DNA of 64,000 nt, taken from contig CAMUZR010000013.1 in the NCBI GenBank assembly GCA_947165255.1, forward strand, positions 19,221 to 83,220, given 5' to 3'. The stretch is from an uncultured Bacteroidales bacterium. GTDB taxonomy: Bacteria > Bacteroidota > Bacteroidia > Bacteroidales > P3. Each line of letters starts with the position of its first letter. The stretch's first letter is position 1. The position numbers were made by a program, and so were the translations under genes. The notes below the pieces were generated by a model. It saw only the letters and a list, made by a program, of their open reading frames with translations, was not told the DNA's origin and did no database searches. This document shows positions 56,338 to 64,000 of the stretch, piece after piece.

Positions 56338-57216
56338 TTACTTTCCATAATTAAGATCTATTTGTTCTCCCATTTCTAACAAATATTTCGGTTTGATATA
56401 ATTCATATATCCACCCAAAGAAGTAAGAGTCATTTCTCCGAAATACAATTTACCACCAGACACATAAAAATCGACCCTAACTTGTGGTAGTCCTTTGGCT
56501 AAAATAGCAGCAGATTTCAACATTTCGTCAAGGCATACAGGTTTGTCGACAACCACCATATCGTTTATATGAGGGCCATCCGTCCAATCTTGCAACCAGT
56601 TCCAGTTGAGGTCGTAAAAACCCAAATGTAGTGTATTCCCAATTTCCCTATCAGTACAAACACAAATACAATATGGTCTGCCGTTGAAACACCAAACCTT
56701 GTAATCAATGATTGAAGTAGATTGACTCGAATCGTTCGACAATAATTGCACTGCAACGACCACCGGTTTTATCAAAGAATAATGTCTTTCACCTTGATAT
56801 ATACCATATTTATGATCCAACCATTTGTTAAGCTGTTTTCGTGCTTTTTCAAGGTCGAAATTGCTCTTGTCCCGAACCACAATTGCGGTTCCGCAACCGT
56901 GATTAGTTTTTAGTACAAAATGGTTGGGTAAACTCTCAAAATCAATGAGATTTGCATTTTCCCAAAAGCCATACTCTTCTAACAAGATGCCACCCAAACC
57001 TCGTTCTTTCACATAATTCCTAACGAGGTGCTTGTCCGCTAATCCAGCCCATACACTCATATCTGAATGTAGTTTTAACCAGTTGATTTTTTCATTTAAA
57101 TCTTGTGGGTCTTTCCAATTAATATCTCTTCCTAAACTTTTATTGTACAAATATGAGATAACCGTTTTCTGTGGTAGAACATTATAAAATAAATATTTAA
57201 TCACACTTCGAACCAT
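56338..57216 (-). CDS. TupA-like ATP-grasp protein (copy 2)
   Basis: A 292-residue homologue of the gene at 42932: NEKINWLKLH, ADKHLVRNYVKERG, SLPNHFVLKTNHGCGT, DYKVWCFNGRPYCICV, VRVDFYVSGGKLYFGEMTLTSLGG. The second copy brackets the peptide-ligase block at the other end. I chose the ATG at 57216 because the upstream extension to 57339 is not typical of the family; the exact start is uncertain. Confidence 0.82.
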   Translation of the reverse strand: MVRSVIKYLFYNVLPQKTVISYLYNKSLGRDINWKDPQDLNEKINWLKLHSDMSVWAGLADKHLVRNYVKERGLGGILLEEYGFWENANLIDFESLPNHFVLKTNHGCGTAIVVRDKSNFDLEKARKQLNKWLDHKYGIYQGERHYSLIKPVVVAVQLLSNDSSQSTSIIDYKVWCFNGRPYCICVCTDREIGNTLHLGFYDLNWNWLQDWTDGPHINDMVVVDKPVCLDEMLKSAAILAKGLPQVRVDFYVSGGKLYFGEMTLTSLGGYMNYIKPKYLLEMGEQIDLNYGK

Positions 57217-57339
57217 ATCTATTAAAAAAATTGGATCTAGTTTAAAGATGGACTGATTTTTCCCGTTACTTAAACGAAATTGAATAACAATCATCCCACA
57301 CAAGGAACATAATGTGAGGTCAATAATATTACACCTCAA

Positions 57340-57526
57340 GGTCTCAAAGGGTCACGACAATGAGAAAGGTAGGCTAAATCAGTCATACTTTATACTGGAG
57401 CGAAACAATTTTGTCTACATAACTTATGAAGAAAGACGGGTAATTTTAAAAGTGATGTGATTAGGAACTAAAAACGGTTCAAAAGCTCTAAGATAGAGAA
57501 GTACCTTACAAAGCGGCGATTTTCGT
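57340..57526. other. Spacer at the upstream edge of the ligase block
   Basis: No gene visible. It is next to the IS1595-like remnant and may hold its left end and a promoter for the minus-strand ligase genes; I could not identify a clear box. Confidence 0.35.
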
Positions 57527-58254
57527 TAGGGAGTGTGTGCACGAGATGCGGTGGCACACACTTACAATGCAACGTCAGACAGAAAAACAGCTGCCAAGAG
57601 TCTATCTGCAAAGACTGCAGGAAGACATTCTCGATACAGAATAACTCGATATTCAGTGGGACGCGCTAGCCTATGTCCAAATGGCACCAAAACTTGGACT
57701 AGGGGGATGATACTTGACAAAAGTGCCACGCGGTGCGGCATCTAGCACAAGACAGCTATCACGAGGAGGCTTAAGCTATTGGAAGCGATGTCGAAAAGGA
57801 AGCTGGATGCGGATTGGATGGGGCAGTCGAGGCTGATGAGACCTTCCCCACGGTGTCTCCTACAAGGGTAAGCCGACATATTTTCATCTGGAGAGGTGGG
57901 ACTTGGGGCTGTCGGCACGGGGGGGCAGGAATCACAAAAGGAGACTGTCTGACAAATGGTGTGCTGTCCGTGTGTCATATACCGCAGGGGCAATGTTAAC
58001 AGCAAGGCGGCCAAGTTGTGGAAATGCACTACCGATACTCTATACTTGGTTCTCGGTGGCCATATTTCCACAAAGTCAACACTCTGCAGCGTCGAGGACA
58101 GCTCTTACAGGAAATTCTCGAAACGTGATGGTCTTCGGCCTATGCAGAAAAGGGGGAATCTGCGAAAGGAATCTTACTCATATAGTACTTGAACGCATAC
58201 CACAACAAACTCAAGGCTTTTGTGCCCTCTTTCAGTGACGTTTCATAAAATACC
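57527..58254 (+). pseudogene. Decayed IS1595-family transposase
   Basis: Plus-strand remnant with frameshifts and internal stops. It begins with a zinc ribbon VCTRCGGTHLQC ... CKDCRKTFSIQNNSIFSGT, then GAVEADETFPTVSYKG with the first catalytic Asp-Glu, and a C-terminal AYHNKLKAFVPSFSDVS like the HNRLK...F tail of the family. Not functional. It marks a second insertion event in the locus. Confidence 0.82.
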
Positions 58255-58460
58255 TCATCAATTAACTTGTATGAACAACGTTTAAGAACACAAAGGTGAA
58301 TCGCTTCGCGATAAGACTGCGAATATCCTCAACTTTGCGACATAGGCATTGTTTGAGGATTCTTGCCTTGCTGTCCCTCTGCACCCTTCAAAACCTGTTT
58401 TGTAAAAAAATCAGTAATAAATGGAACTATAGCAAACATTATATAAGAACTAGAAGATTA
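58255..58460. other. Spacer with a possible transposase tail
   Basis: A short plus-strand open frame (about 58296-58430) reads RILALLSLCTLQNLFCKK. It has a transposase-like feel but I cannot assign it. Nothing else is visible. Confidence 0.3.
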
Positions 58461-59567
58461 CTACTTCTTACTAATAATGCCCCTAAAAGATCGAATGATG
58501 GAACTGGTTTCAATCCTTATAATAATTTGAAGATAACGCCATTTAGATATTGGTAGATATTTCCACAATTTTTTCATTGAGGAACTACGCCTAAAATAAA
58601 TACAGATTCTATCGGCAAACGGCTTTTCGCTGATTGGAGTAGCATTAACTTCTCGCATTAACGCCAACTGCAACACTGCTGAAACACACTTTGAAGGAAT
58701 ACCAACCCAATGAAATTCACTATATTTTGTCCCAAGTATTCTCTCTGACGTATACATAAACAAACAAAATAAAGGTAGTATATTCAATCGTGATAGCTGA
58801 CTTTTCAACTGGTTAGGCACTATTGATTGACTATAATGGCGTAAAGTAATACCGAAATCAATAATCATTCTAAGCGATGGTCCGTTATTAAAGTCTTTTA
58901 AATGGGCTACAATATGCATGGCTTGGAAAACCAATTCATTTATGGGATCAAAAACAAAATAACCATTAGGAGTTGAGAATGATTTATGACAATTCTCTTT
59001 TAAGAATGAGTCAACTTTGATATTTATTGCAGTGTCTGGTGTTAAAAACAAATTATGGTTCTCAAGGTGTACTCCTTTATAATTAAATCCTGCGCGTTTT
59101 GCTGTTTCTTCATATCTCCCTCCAGACAATAGTTCGTTCCCTTTTTGATAACTTCCAAAGAGATAAAAATCAATATCACCTGAAGGCCTTAACTCAGGTT
59201 TCGGATACATTTCAGACAAACAAATCCCTTTTAATAACAACACACGGATATCATTCTGTTCACAAATCTTTACTATTTCTTTTAGTACAGACTTCTGATG
59301 CTCATATGCATCTGTTATTTCTTGAACAGATAATCCCCAATTGATGCGTTGCTGTCTCGGTGGTTGCTCCTCTAACGGCAACTTGCTCACACCATCCCAT
59401 ACCCAAGCCAAAAGGCCTTGTTCTGAAGACAAATCCATTAACTTATCCCAGTCGATAGCCACACCCCGAGGGATAACTGGATTTCTCATTAACACAGCTG
59501 CTCGGACGAATTCGAGCATGGTGATAAATAAAGACATATGATCATCACAAAAAACACTTTTGTTCAT
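58461..59567 (-). CDS. Uncharacterised nucleotidyltransferase family protein (paralogue 3)
   Basis: A 368-residue protein of the NTP_transf_5 type: LLKGICLSEMYPKPELRPSGDIDFYLF. Its first 145 residues closely mirror paralogue 1 at 26659 (IDWDKLMDLSSEQGLLAWVWDGV, QPPRQ.RINWGLSVQE), and the rest diverges, including a basic C-terminus. Two similar copies some 30 kb apart in one locus suggest duplication. Function unknown. Confidence 0.7.
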   Translation of the reverse strand: MNKSVFCDDHMSLFITMLEFVRAAVLMRNPVIPRGVAIDWDKLMDLSSEQGLLAWVWDGVSKLPLEEQPPRQQRINWGLSVQEITDAYEHQKSVLKEIVKICEQNDIRVLLLKGICLSEMYPKPELRPSGDIDFYLFGSYQKGNELLSGGRYEETAKRAGFNYKGVHLENHNLFLTPDTAINIKVDSFLKENCHKSFSTPNGYFVFDPINELVFQAMHIVAHLKDFNNGPSLRMIIDFGITLRHYSQSIVPNQLKSQLSRLNILPLFCLFMYTSERILGTKYSEFHWVGIPSKCVSAVLQLALMREVNATPISEKPFADRICIYFRRSSSMKKLWKYLPISKWRYLQIIIRIETSSIIRSFRGIISKK

Positions 59568-59669
59568 TCTTTAAAACATCAATAGTCACTAAAAACTTAC
59601 AGCTACAATTCCCGCCCGTTTCAGAAATTACTGTTGAAAACAAGAGATAATCATTACCGTACAAACTCC

Positions 59670-61097
59670 TCAGTCTCTTCTGAACAAATCTCTTGTATAG
59701 ACTCGCTCCTGAACATCGTCAAGGCATGCATCGTACCGGTTGGCGATGATGGCTTGGCTCTGCTGTTTGAATTTAGCAAGGTCGTTTACTACACGGCTGC
59801 CGAAGAAGGTGTCGCCATCGGGGAGGGTGGGCTCATAGATGATAACTTCGGCACCCTTTGCCTTAATCCGTTTCATGATGCCTTGAATGGCACTTTGGCG
59901 GAAGTTGTCGGAATTACTCTTCATCGTGAGACGGTACACACCGATTACACATTTCTGCTCTTTATTAGCATCATAACTGCTACTAGCCTCGTAATAACCA
60001 GCCTTCTTCAGCACAGAATCTGCAATATAATCCTTCCGTGTCTTGTTGCTCTCTACAATAGCGGATATCATGTTCTGTGGAACATCTTCATAATTGGCTA
60101 ACAGCTGTTTTGTGTCCTTAGGGAGGCAATAGCCACCATAGCCGAAACTGGGGTTGTTGTAATGGGTGCCAATACGAGGGTCCAGGCCGATGCCATTGAT
60201 AATGGACATAGTGTCTAAGCCCTTCATCTCTGCGTATGTATCCAATTCATTAAAATAGCTGACACGTAACGCCAGATAGGTGTTGGCAAAAAGTTTCACG
60301 GCCTCAGCTTCTTTCATACCCATAAAAAGTCTTGGTATAGCATCTTGATGGGCTTTCTTATCTGCCATGTCACAAGACTTCCAATAATCAGAGTCCTTGC
60401 TGGGGCCTATAGCTGCTTCTTTTAATAAATCCGATAGCTCATGCGCTTTTTGCTGTAAGTAGTCTACATCTGTCACTTTCAAGATTGCCTCGTTTTCCTC
60501 TGCAAATTCAGGTCTATCAATAATCTTGGGGCAACCTACAATAATTCGACTGGGGTAAAGATTATCATATAGGGCTTTGCTCTCACGCAGAAACTCTGGC
60601 GCAAACAGAAGATTGAATTGATTCACCCCTTTATTCGCATAGCGGACATACAGACTGCGAGTATACCCCACCGGAATGGTGCTTTTGATGACCATCACAG
60701 CATTGGGGTTGACCTGCAGCACCTTGTCAATCACATCCTCTACTGCGGATGTATCAAAGAAGTTCTTATGCGTATCGTAGTTGGTCGGAGCAGCTATGAC
60801 AACAAACTCAGCATCCCTGTACCCTATCTGCCAGTCAAGGGTGGCATGAAAATTCAATGTAATAGTTTTAAGTGTAGCAGTATTTCCAGCACGCCAATTC
60901 TTAATATCATCGTCTGTCTCGGCTTTATAACCTGCCAAATAGGCCTCGATATAGTCATCCTGGATGGGACTCTGCCCGTTATTAACCATATCAACGCGAT
61001 CTTTCACTATGTCAACAGATGTGACCTCATTGTGCTGAGCCAACAAAGTGGCTATACTTAAACCGACATAACCGGTACCTGCAACTGTTATCTTCAT
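59670..61097 (-). CDS. ugd: Nucleotide-sugar 6-dehydrogenase (Ugd-like, copy 1)
   Basis: Oxidises UDP-glucose or a related UDP-sugar to the uronic acid using NAD. The 475 residues show [42 protein letters not shown] and the catalytic cysteine in [15 protein letters not shown]. Relative to copy 2 it has an extra segment of about 40 residues near 205-255 ([13 protein letters not shown] ... [10 protein letters not shown]). It ends in YTRDLFRRD like copy 2. It is the third gene of the locus. Confidence 0.9.
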   Translation of the reverse strand: MKITVAGTGYVGLSIATLLAQHNEVTSVDIVKDRVDMVNNGQSPIQDDYIEAYLAGYKAETDDDIKNWRAGNTATLKTITLNFHATLDWQIGYRDAEFVVIAAPTNYDTHKNFFDTSAVEDVIDKVLQVNPNAVMVIKSTIPVGYTRSLYVRYANKGVNQFNLLFAPEFLRESKALYDNLYPSRIIVGCPKIIDRPEFAEENEAILKVTDVDYLQQKAHELSDLLKEAAIGPSKDSDYWKSCDMADKKAHQDAIPRLFMGMKEAEAVKLFANTYLALRVSYFNELDTYAEMKGLDTMSIINGIGLDPRIGTHYNNPSFGYGGYCLPKDTKQLLANYEDVPQNMISAIVESNKTRKDYIADSVLKKAGYYEASSSYDANKEQKCVIGVYRLTMKSNSDNFRQSAIQGIMKRIKAKGAEVIIYEPTLPDGDTFFGSRVVNDLAKFKQQSQAIIANRYDACLDDVQERVYTRDLFRRD

Positions 61098-61130
61098 AAT
61101 GTATGGTAAATAAGAAAGGATGATTTTAAT

Positions 61131-61985
61131 TTAGATTTTATTAGCTGCTCTGAGCCAAAGTCGATAAATATGTCTCAACGTTACAGCAATTGATATTGTA
61201 GAAGTGACATATTTCGGCCAGTTCTCGTCGCGGCGCATGCGGCGTTTCTTAACATCCGTGGGTTCGACATAGACTACGTCATTGGATTGGAGATAGTAGA
61301 CTTCTGAGTCGAAGAGGGTCTTCTTGGTCAGGTCTATATTGATGGGCGTGGCGACCCCGTTCTTCTCGCGCATGACGGTGACGTTCTCGCGTTTGCCATC
61401 GATGGTCAAATCGCCACACATGGCAATGGCTTCCAGTATGGTGAGGCGGTCCCCTGTGATATGGAGTTCCTGAGGCCTAGACACCTCGCCAATGACCGTG
61501 ACACGGAAATTCATTGGGGTGACTGTGACGACTGGGTCGTTTATGTAACCTCCGTCTATCAACATATTCTGGATTCTACGAGACAGGCTGTCTTGCGTAA
61601 GGCCTGCCACCACCATCTTTCCCAATATCGGAAAAACAATGGTTCCCGCTTCATCAACCAAATAACCTGGAATCTGAGAAAAATTGCTTTGTTGAAAGGT
61701 CTCAGACATTTTATTGTTTCGATTTGCCCCTCCAACAGAATTCAAATGGGTGATTTCCGCAGCGATAGAATGGGTCTCCTGATTAAAAGGAACTGCTATT
61801 TCTGGTGCCTGGCTGTAAACATAAATATACAGCTGGTCACCAGGATGGATTGTAGTGTTGTACGTACTCAAAACGGCCTGAACACTATCGCGTTCGGCAT
61901 CACTAAAATACGCCAACTCCTGACTGCTATGACAAGCGGCCAGCAGCGAGAGTGCACAAAGAAGTAAGATAAATCGAATCTTCAT
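61131..61985 (-). CDS. wza: Wza-type polysaccharide export lipoprotein
   Basis: Outer-membrane export channel component. The 284 residues start with a lipoprotein signal (LLLCALSLLAACHSS), then the polysaccharide-export domain (YNTTIHPGDQLYIYVYSQAPE) and a SLBB-like domain (FRVTVIGEVSRPQELHITGDRLTILEAIAMCGDLT). At the end comes DVVYVEPTDVKKRRMRRDENW and a C-terminal hydrophobic segment (TSTISIAVTLRHIYRLWL) that could be a membrane anchor. No Wzc kinase is encoded next to it, which is unusual. Confidence 0.9.
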   Translation of the reverse strand: MKIRFILLLCALSLLAACHSSQELAYFSDAERDSVQAVLSTYNTTIHPGDQLYIYVYSQAPEIAVPFNQETHSIAAEITHLNSVGGANRNNKMSETFQQSNFSQIPGYLVDEAGTIVFPILGKMVVAGLTQDSLSRRIQNMLIDGGYINDPVVTVTPMNFRVTVIGEVSRPQELHITGDRLTILEAIAMCGDLTIDGKRENVTVMREKNGVATPINIDLTKKTLFDSEVYYLQSNDVVYVEPTDVKKRRMRRDENWPKYVTSTISIAVTLRHIYRLWLRAANKI

Positions 61986-62190
61986 AGAAGGATTCTGTTG
62001 AAAATGGCTGATTTATGCAATACAGAGTGGAGAGCGTGTTTCTCCGAAACGCAGAATAGTTGAGGTTTCGGCCTCCCCACACTGCGTTCCAATTGTGGGG
62101 TTATTGAAAGTCAGCCCCTTCGAGTCAGTTGAAAAAACCAGTCATGAATAACATGCGAGCGATTTACACTCATCAAAAACGAACCTGACG
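61986..62190. other. Spacer between wza and the second ugd
   Basis: About 200 bases without a gene. Two small hairpins are visible: GCG-GTTTC/GAAAC-CGC near 62035-62052 and CCCCACA/TGTGGGG at 62075-62100. Neither has a clear U-tail on the minus strand. Confidence 0.4.
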
Positions 62191-63528
62191 TCAATCCCGC
62201 TTGAAAATATCCCTAGTGTAGACTTTGTCTTTCACGTCGTCGAGACAGGGGTCGTAGCGGTTGGCGATGATGGCTTCGGATTCCTGCTTAAACTTATCTA
62301 AATCGTTGACGATTAAACTGCCGAAGAAAGTGCTGCCGTCGGGCAGGGTAGGTTCGTAAATAATCACCTTTGCGCCTTTGGCCTTCACTCTTTTCATCAC
62401 GCCCTGGATGCTGCTTTGACGGAAATTGTCGCTATTGCTCTTCATCGTGAGCCGATAGACGCCAATCACACAATCGTGCTCTTGCGACTGATTCCAACTG
62501 TTATTGTCGTGATAATAAGTATAATACCCAGCCTTACGAAGTACCTGGTCGGCTATGAAATCCTTGCGGGTCTTATTGCTCTCCACAATGGCCCGGACCA
62601 ACTCCTGAGGCACATCGGCATAATTGGCAAGCAACTGTTTCGTATCTTTGGGCAGGCAGTAGCCGCCGTAGCCGAAAGAGGGATTATTATAATGAGTGCC
62701 TATGCGGGGGTCGAGACAGACGCCGTCGATAATCTGGTGCGTGTCCAAGCCTTTGAGCTCGGCATAAGTGTCCAACTCATTAAAATAGCTGACCCTAAGC
62801 GCCAGGTACGTATTAGCAAAAAGTTTCACCGCTTCGGCCTCTGTGGAGCCCATAAAGAGAATGGGAATGTGGTCAAAGCCCTTCAACGACGAATCGTGCG
62901 AGGGAGCGATGGCACCTTGGTGGATCAGCTCGGCAAAGGTATGTGCCCGCTCCTCCAACCGCTCATCGCCCTTATGGTAGCCAACGATGATTCGGCTTGG
63001 GTAAAGATTATCATATAGTGCCTTACTCTCGCGAAGGAATTCCGGAGCAAAGAAAATATTGTCGGAGTGGAACTTGGCACGTACATTTTCCGTGTAACCG
63101 ACCGGGATGGTACTCTTGATGACCATGACGGCAGTAGGGTTCATCTCCATCACCTTCTGGATAACGTCCTCAACGGCAGAAGTGTCAAAGAAATTCTTCA
63201 CACTGTCGTAGTTGGTGGGAGCAGCAATGACCACATATTCGGCATCGCGGTACCCCCTCTGCCAATCGGTTGTGGCCTCAAGGCTGAGTTTGAGAGGCTT
63301 CAGCCCATCGGTATTCCCTCTACGCCAATTGCGAATATCCTCTTCTGTCTCGGCGTGGTAGCCGGCAAGAAAAGCCTCAATAAAATCGTCCTGGATAGGG
63401 CTTTTGCGTTGGTTGACCATGTCGACACGTTCCTGAACGATGTCGACAGCCGTCACCTCATTATGCTGGGCCAAAAGAGTGGCAATACTCAGACCCACAT
63501 AGCCTGTACCTGCAACCGTTATTTTCAT
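62191..63528 (-). CDS. ugd: Nucleotide-sugar 6-dehydrogenase (Ugd-like, copy 2)
   Basis: A 445-residue NAD-dependent dehydrogenase very similar to copy 1 along its length ([47 protein letters not shown], ending YTRDIFKRD). It is the first gene of the locus. The frame continues to 63681, but the ATG at 63528 gives the correct Rossmann start (MKITVAG). A -7 box about 150 bases upstream leaves a leader of roughly 144 bases. Confidence 0.92.
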   Translation of the reverse strand: MKITVAGTGYVGLSIATLLAQHNEVTAVDIVQERVDMVNQRKSPIQDDFIEAFLAGYHAETEEDIRNWRRGNTDGLKPLKLSLEATTDWQRGYRDAEYVVIAAPTNYDSVKNFFDTSAVEDVIQKVMEMNPTAVMVIKSTIPVGYTENVRAKFHSDNIFFAPEFLRESKALYDNLYPSRIIVGYHKGDERLEERAHTFAELIHQGAIAPSHDSSLKGFDHIPILFMGSTEAEAVKLFANTYLALRVSYFNELDTYAELKGLDTHQIIDGVCLDPRIGTHYNNPSFGYGGYCLPKDTKQLLANYADVPQELVRAIVESNKTRKDFIADQVLRKAGYYTYYHDNNSWNQSQEHDCVIGVYRLTMKSNSDNFRQSSIQGVMKRVKAKGAKVIIYEPTLPDGSTFFGSLIVNDLDKFKQESEAIIANRYDPCLDDVKDKVYTRDIFKRD

Positions 63529-63678
63529 CAACTCAAAAGCGTACTCATTGATTAAAACCGAAGTGGAAACCTGCTGGTTGGAATGAAAGGTAATCACCCC
63601 GTAACCCACTGTCACCCACGGCAAAGCCACCGTCAGTCCCATGCTAAAAAGCAGGTCTGTCGGGGTTTTATTTTCCTG

Positions 63679-63686
63679 CAAAGATA
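63679..63686 (-). promoter_or_regulatory. Putative -7 box for the polysaccharide locus
   Basis: On the minus strand TATCTTTG fits TAnnTTTG. The leader to the ATG at 63528 would be about 144 bases, long enough for leader control such as the antitermination known for Bacteroides capsule operons, although no UpxY/UpxZ gene is in view. Confidence 0.6.
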
Positions 63687-63837
63687 CAACTTTTTTTTTA
63701 TTTATTAAGGAAATTTTATCCGAAATATTAAAAAATTCTTTCTACCGTCAAAAGTGCAAAAAAAGAGCATCCCAACAGACGGCGATGCGCCCCTCCCCTG
63801 TACGTTTGATTCCCACGCCGTTTGTACACCATTTCTT

Positions 63838-63922
63838 TTGCATTTGGCTTATATTTCATTTGCATTTCATTTATCAATGATAAACTAAATGCAAACTAAA
63901 TACAAACTAAATGCAAATTAAT
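63838..63922. repeat. Palindromic repeat built of 11-bp units (copy B)
   Basis: Right half: AAACTAAATGC, AAACTAAATAC, AAACTAAATGC, AAATTAATTAG as consecutive 11-base units. Left half: inverted, more degenerate units with GCATTTCATTT and GCATTTGGCTT. Centre ATCAATGAT. It matches copy A near 5316-5391, and lies upstream of the locus promoter. Confidence 0.7.
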
Positions 63923-64000
63923 TAGTGGACGTAAGGCGTGGGAGCTGTGTTTTCCTGAAATCGCTTGACAGATTTTTGCTGGTTAAACTGATTAGCTTGT

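Noticed and set aside
63529..63681. N-terminal extension of the second ugd gene
   Set aside because: It would add 51 residues before the universal [12 protein letters not shown] start and overlap the promoter leader.

Overview
The window looks like chromosomal DNA of a member of the Bacteroidales (Bacteroidota). Signs of this are the -7 boxes of the TAnnTTTG type, weak Shine-Dalgarno sites, a C10 protease with a type IX secretion (T9SS) sorting domain, a carboxypeptidase-regulatory/plug/beta-barrel outer-membrane protein, the bamD - omega-like RNA polymerase subunit - coaBC cluster, and a short tail-less peptide gene of a type common in Bacteroides/Prevotella. I cannot name a genus or species.

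Layout. Bases 55-5077 (minus strand) form a housekeeping/envelope operon: guaA, a LysM/periplasmic-binding-like protein, lpxC (not fused to fabZ), lpxA and a small lipoprotein. Bases 5649-13174 (plus) carry bamD, an omega-like RNA polymerase subunit, coaBC, a lytic transglycosylase, uvrA and a DUF819-type membrane protein. Bases 13293-19818 hold secreted and outer-membrane proteins: a C10 peptidase, a LolA-like exported protein, a beta-barrel protein and a large TonB-receptor-like protein. A tRNA-Gln(CTG), a RhaM-like mutarotase, a small membrane protein and a 53-residue peptide gene with its own promoter and terminator follow.

From 22064 to 63528 almost everything is on the minus strand and forms one large surface-polysaccharide locus, read from high to low coordinates. 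It starts with two nucleotide-sugar dehydrogenases flanking a Wza-type export lipoprotein. An AT-rich middle part (about 37-57 kb) follows, with Wzx, Wzy, glycosyltransferases and a remarkable set of amino-acid/peptide enzymes: six ATP-grasp ligases (two TupA-like, three 'sugar-transfer-associated', one Ddl-like), an alanine-racemase homologue, a MurF-like ligase, a CapA-like protein, an opine-type dehydrogenase and a PP-loop ATPase. It ends with a GC-richer module: an initiating sugar phosphotransferase, an acetyltransferase, WbuB, a DegT aminotransferase, the UDP-FucNAc trio CapE/CapF/CapG and a GDP-fucose module (Gmd, Fcl, a FucP-like permease and a nucleotidyltransferase-GHMP kinase fusion). 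The last module is interleaved with two of three uncharacterised nucleotidyltransferases.

Inference: the locus probably makes a fucose/N-acetylfucosamine glycan carrying uronic acids and a peptide or amino-acid substituent, possibly containing D-amino acids and an N-(carboxyethyl) amino acid. I regard the 43-57 kb ligase island as the most likely undescribed system. The locus has also been reshaped by mobile DNA: two decayed IS transposases (ISAzo13-like and IS1595-like), a truncated peptidase, a MITE-like element, and three short palindromic repeats sitting in frame inside capF and wbuB.
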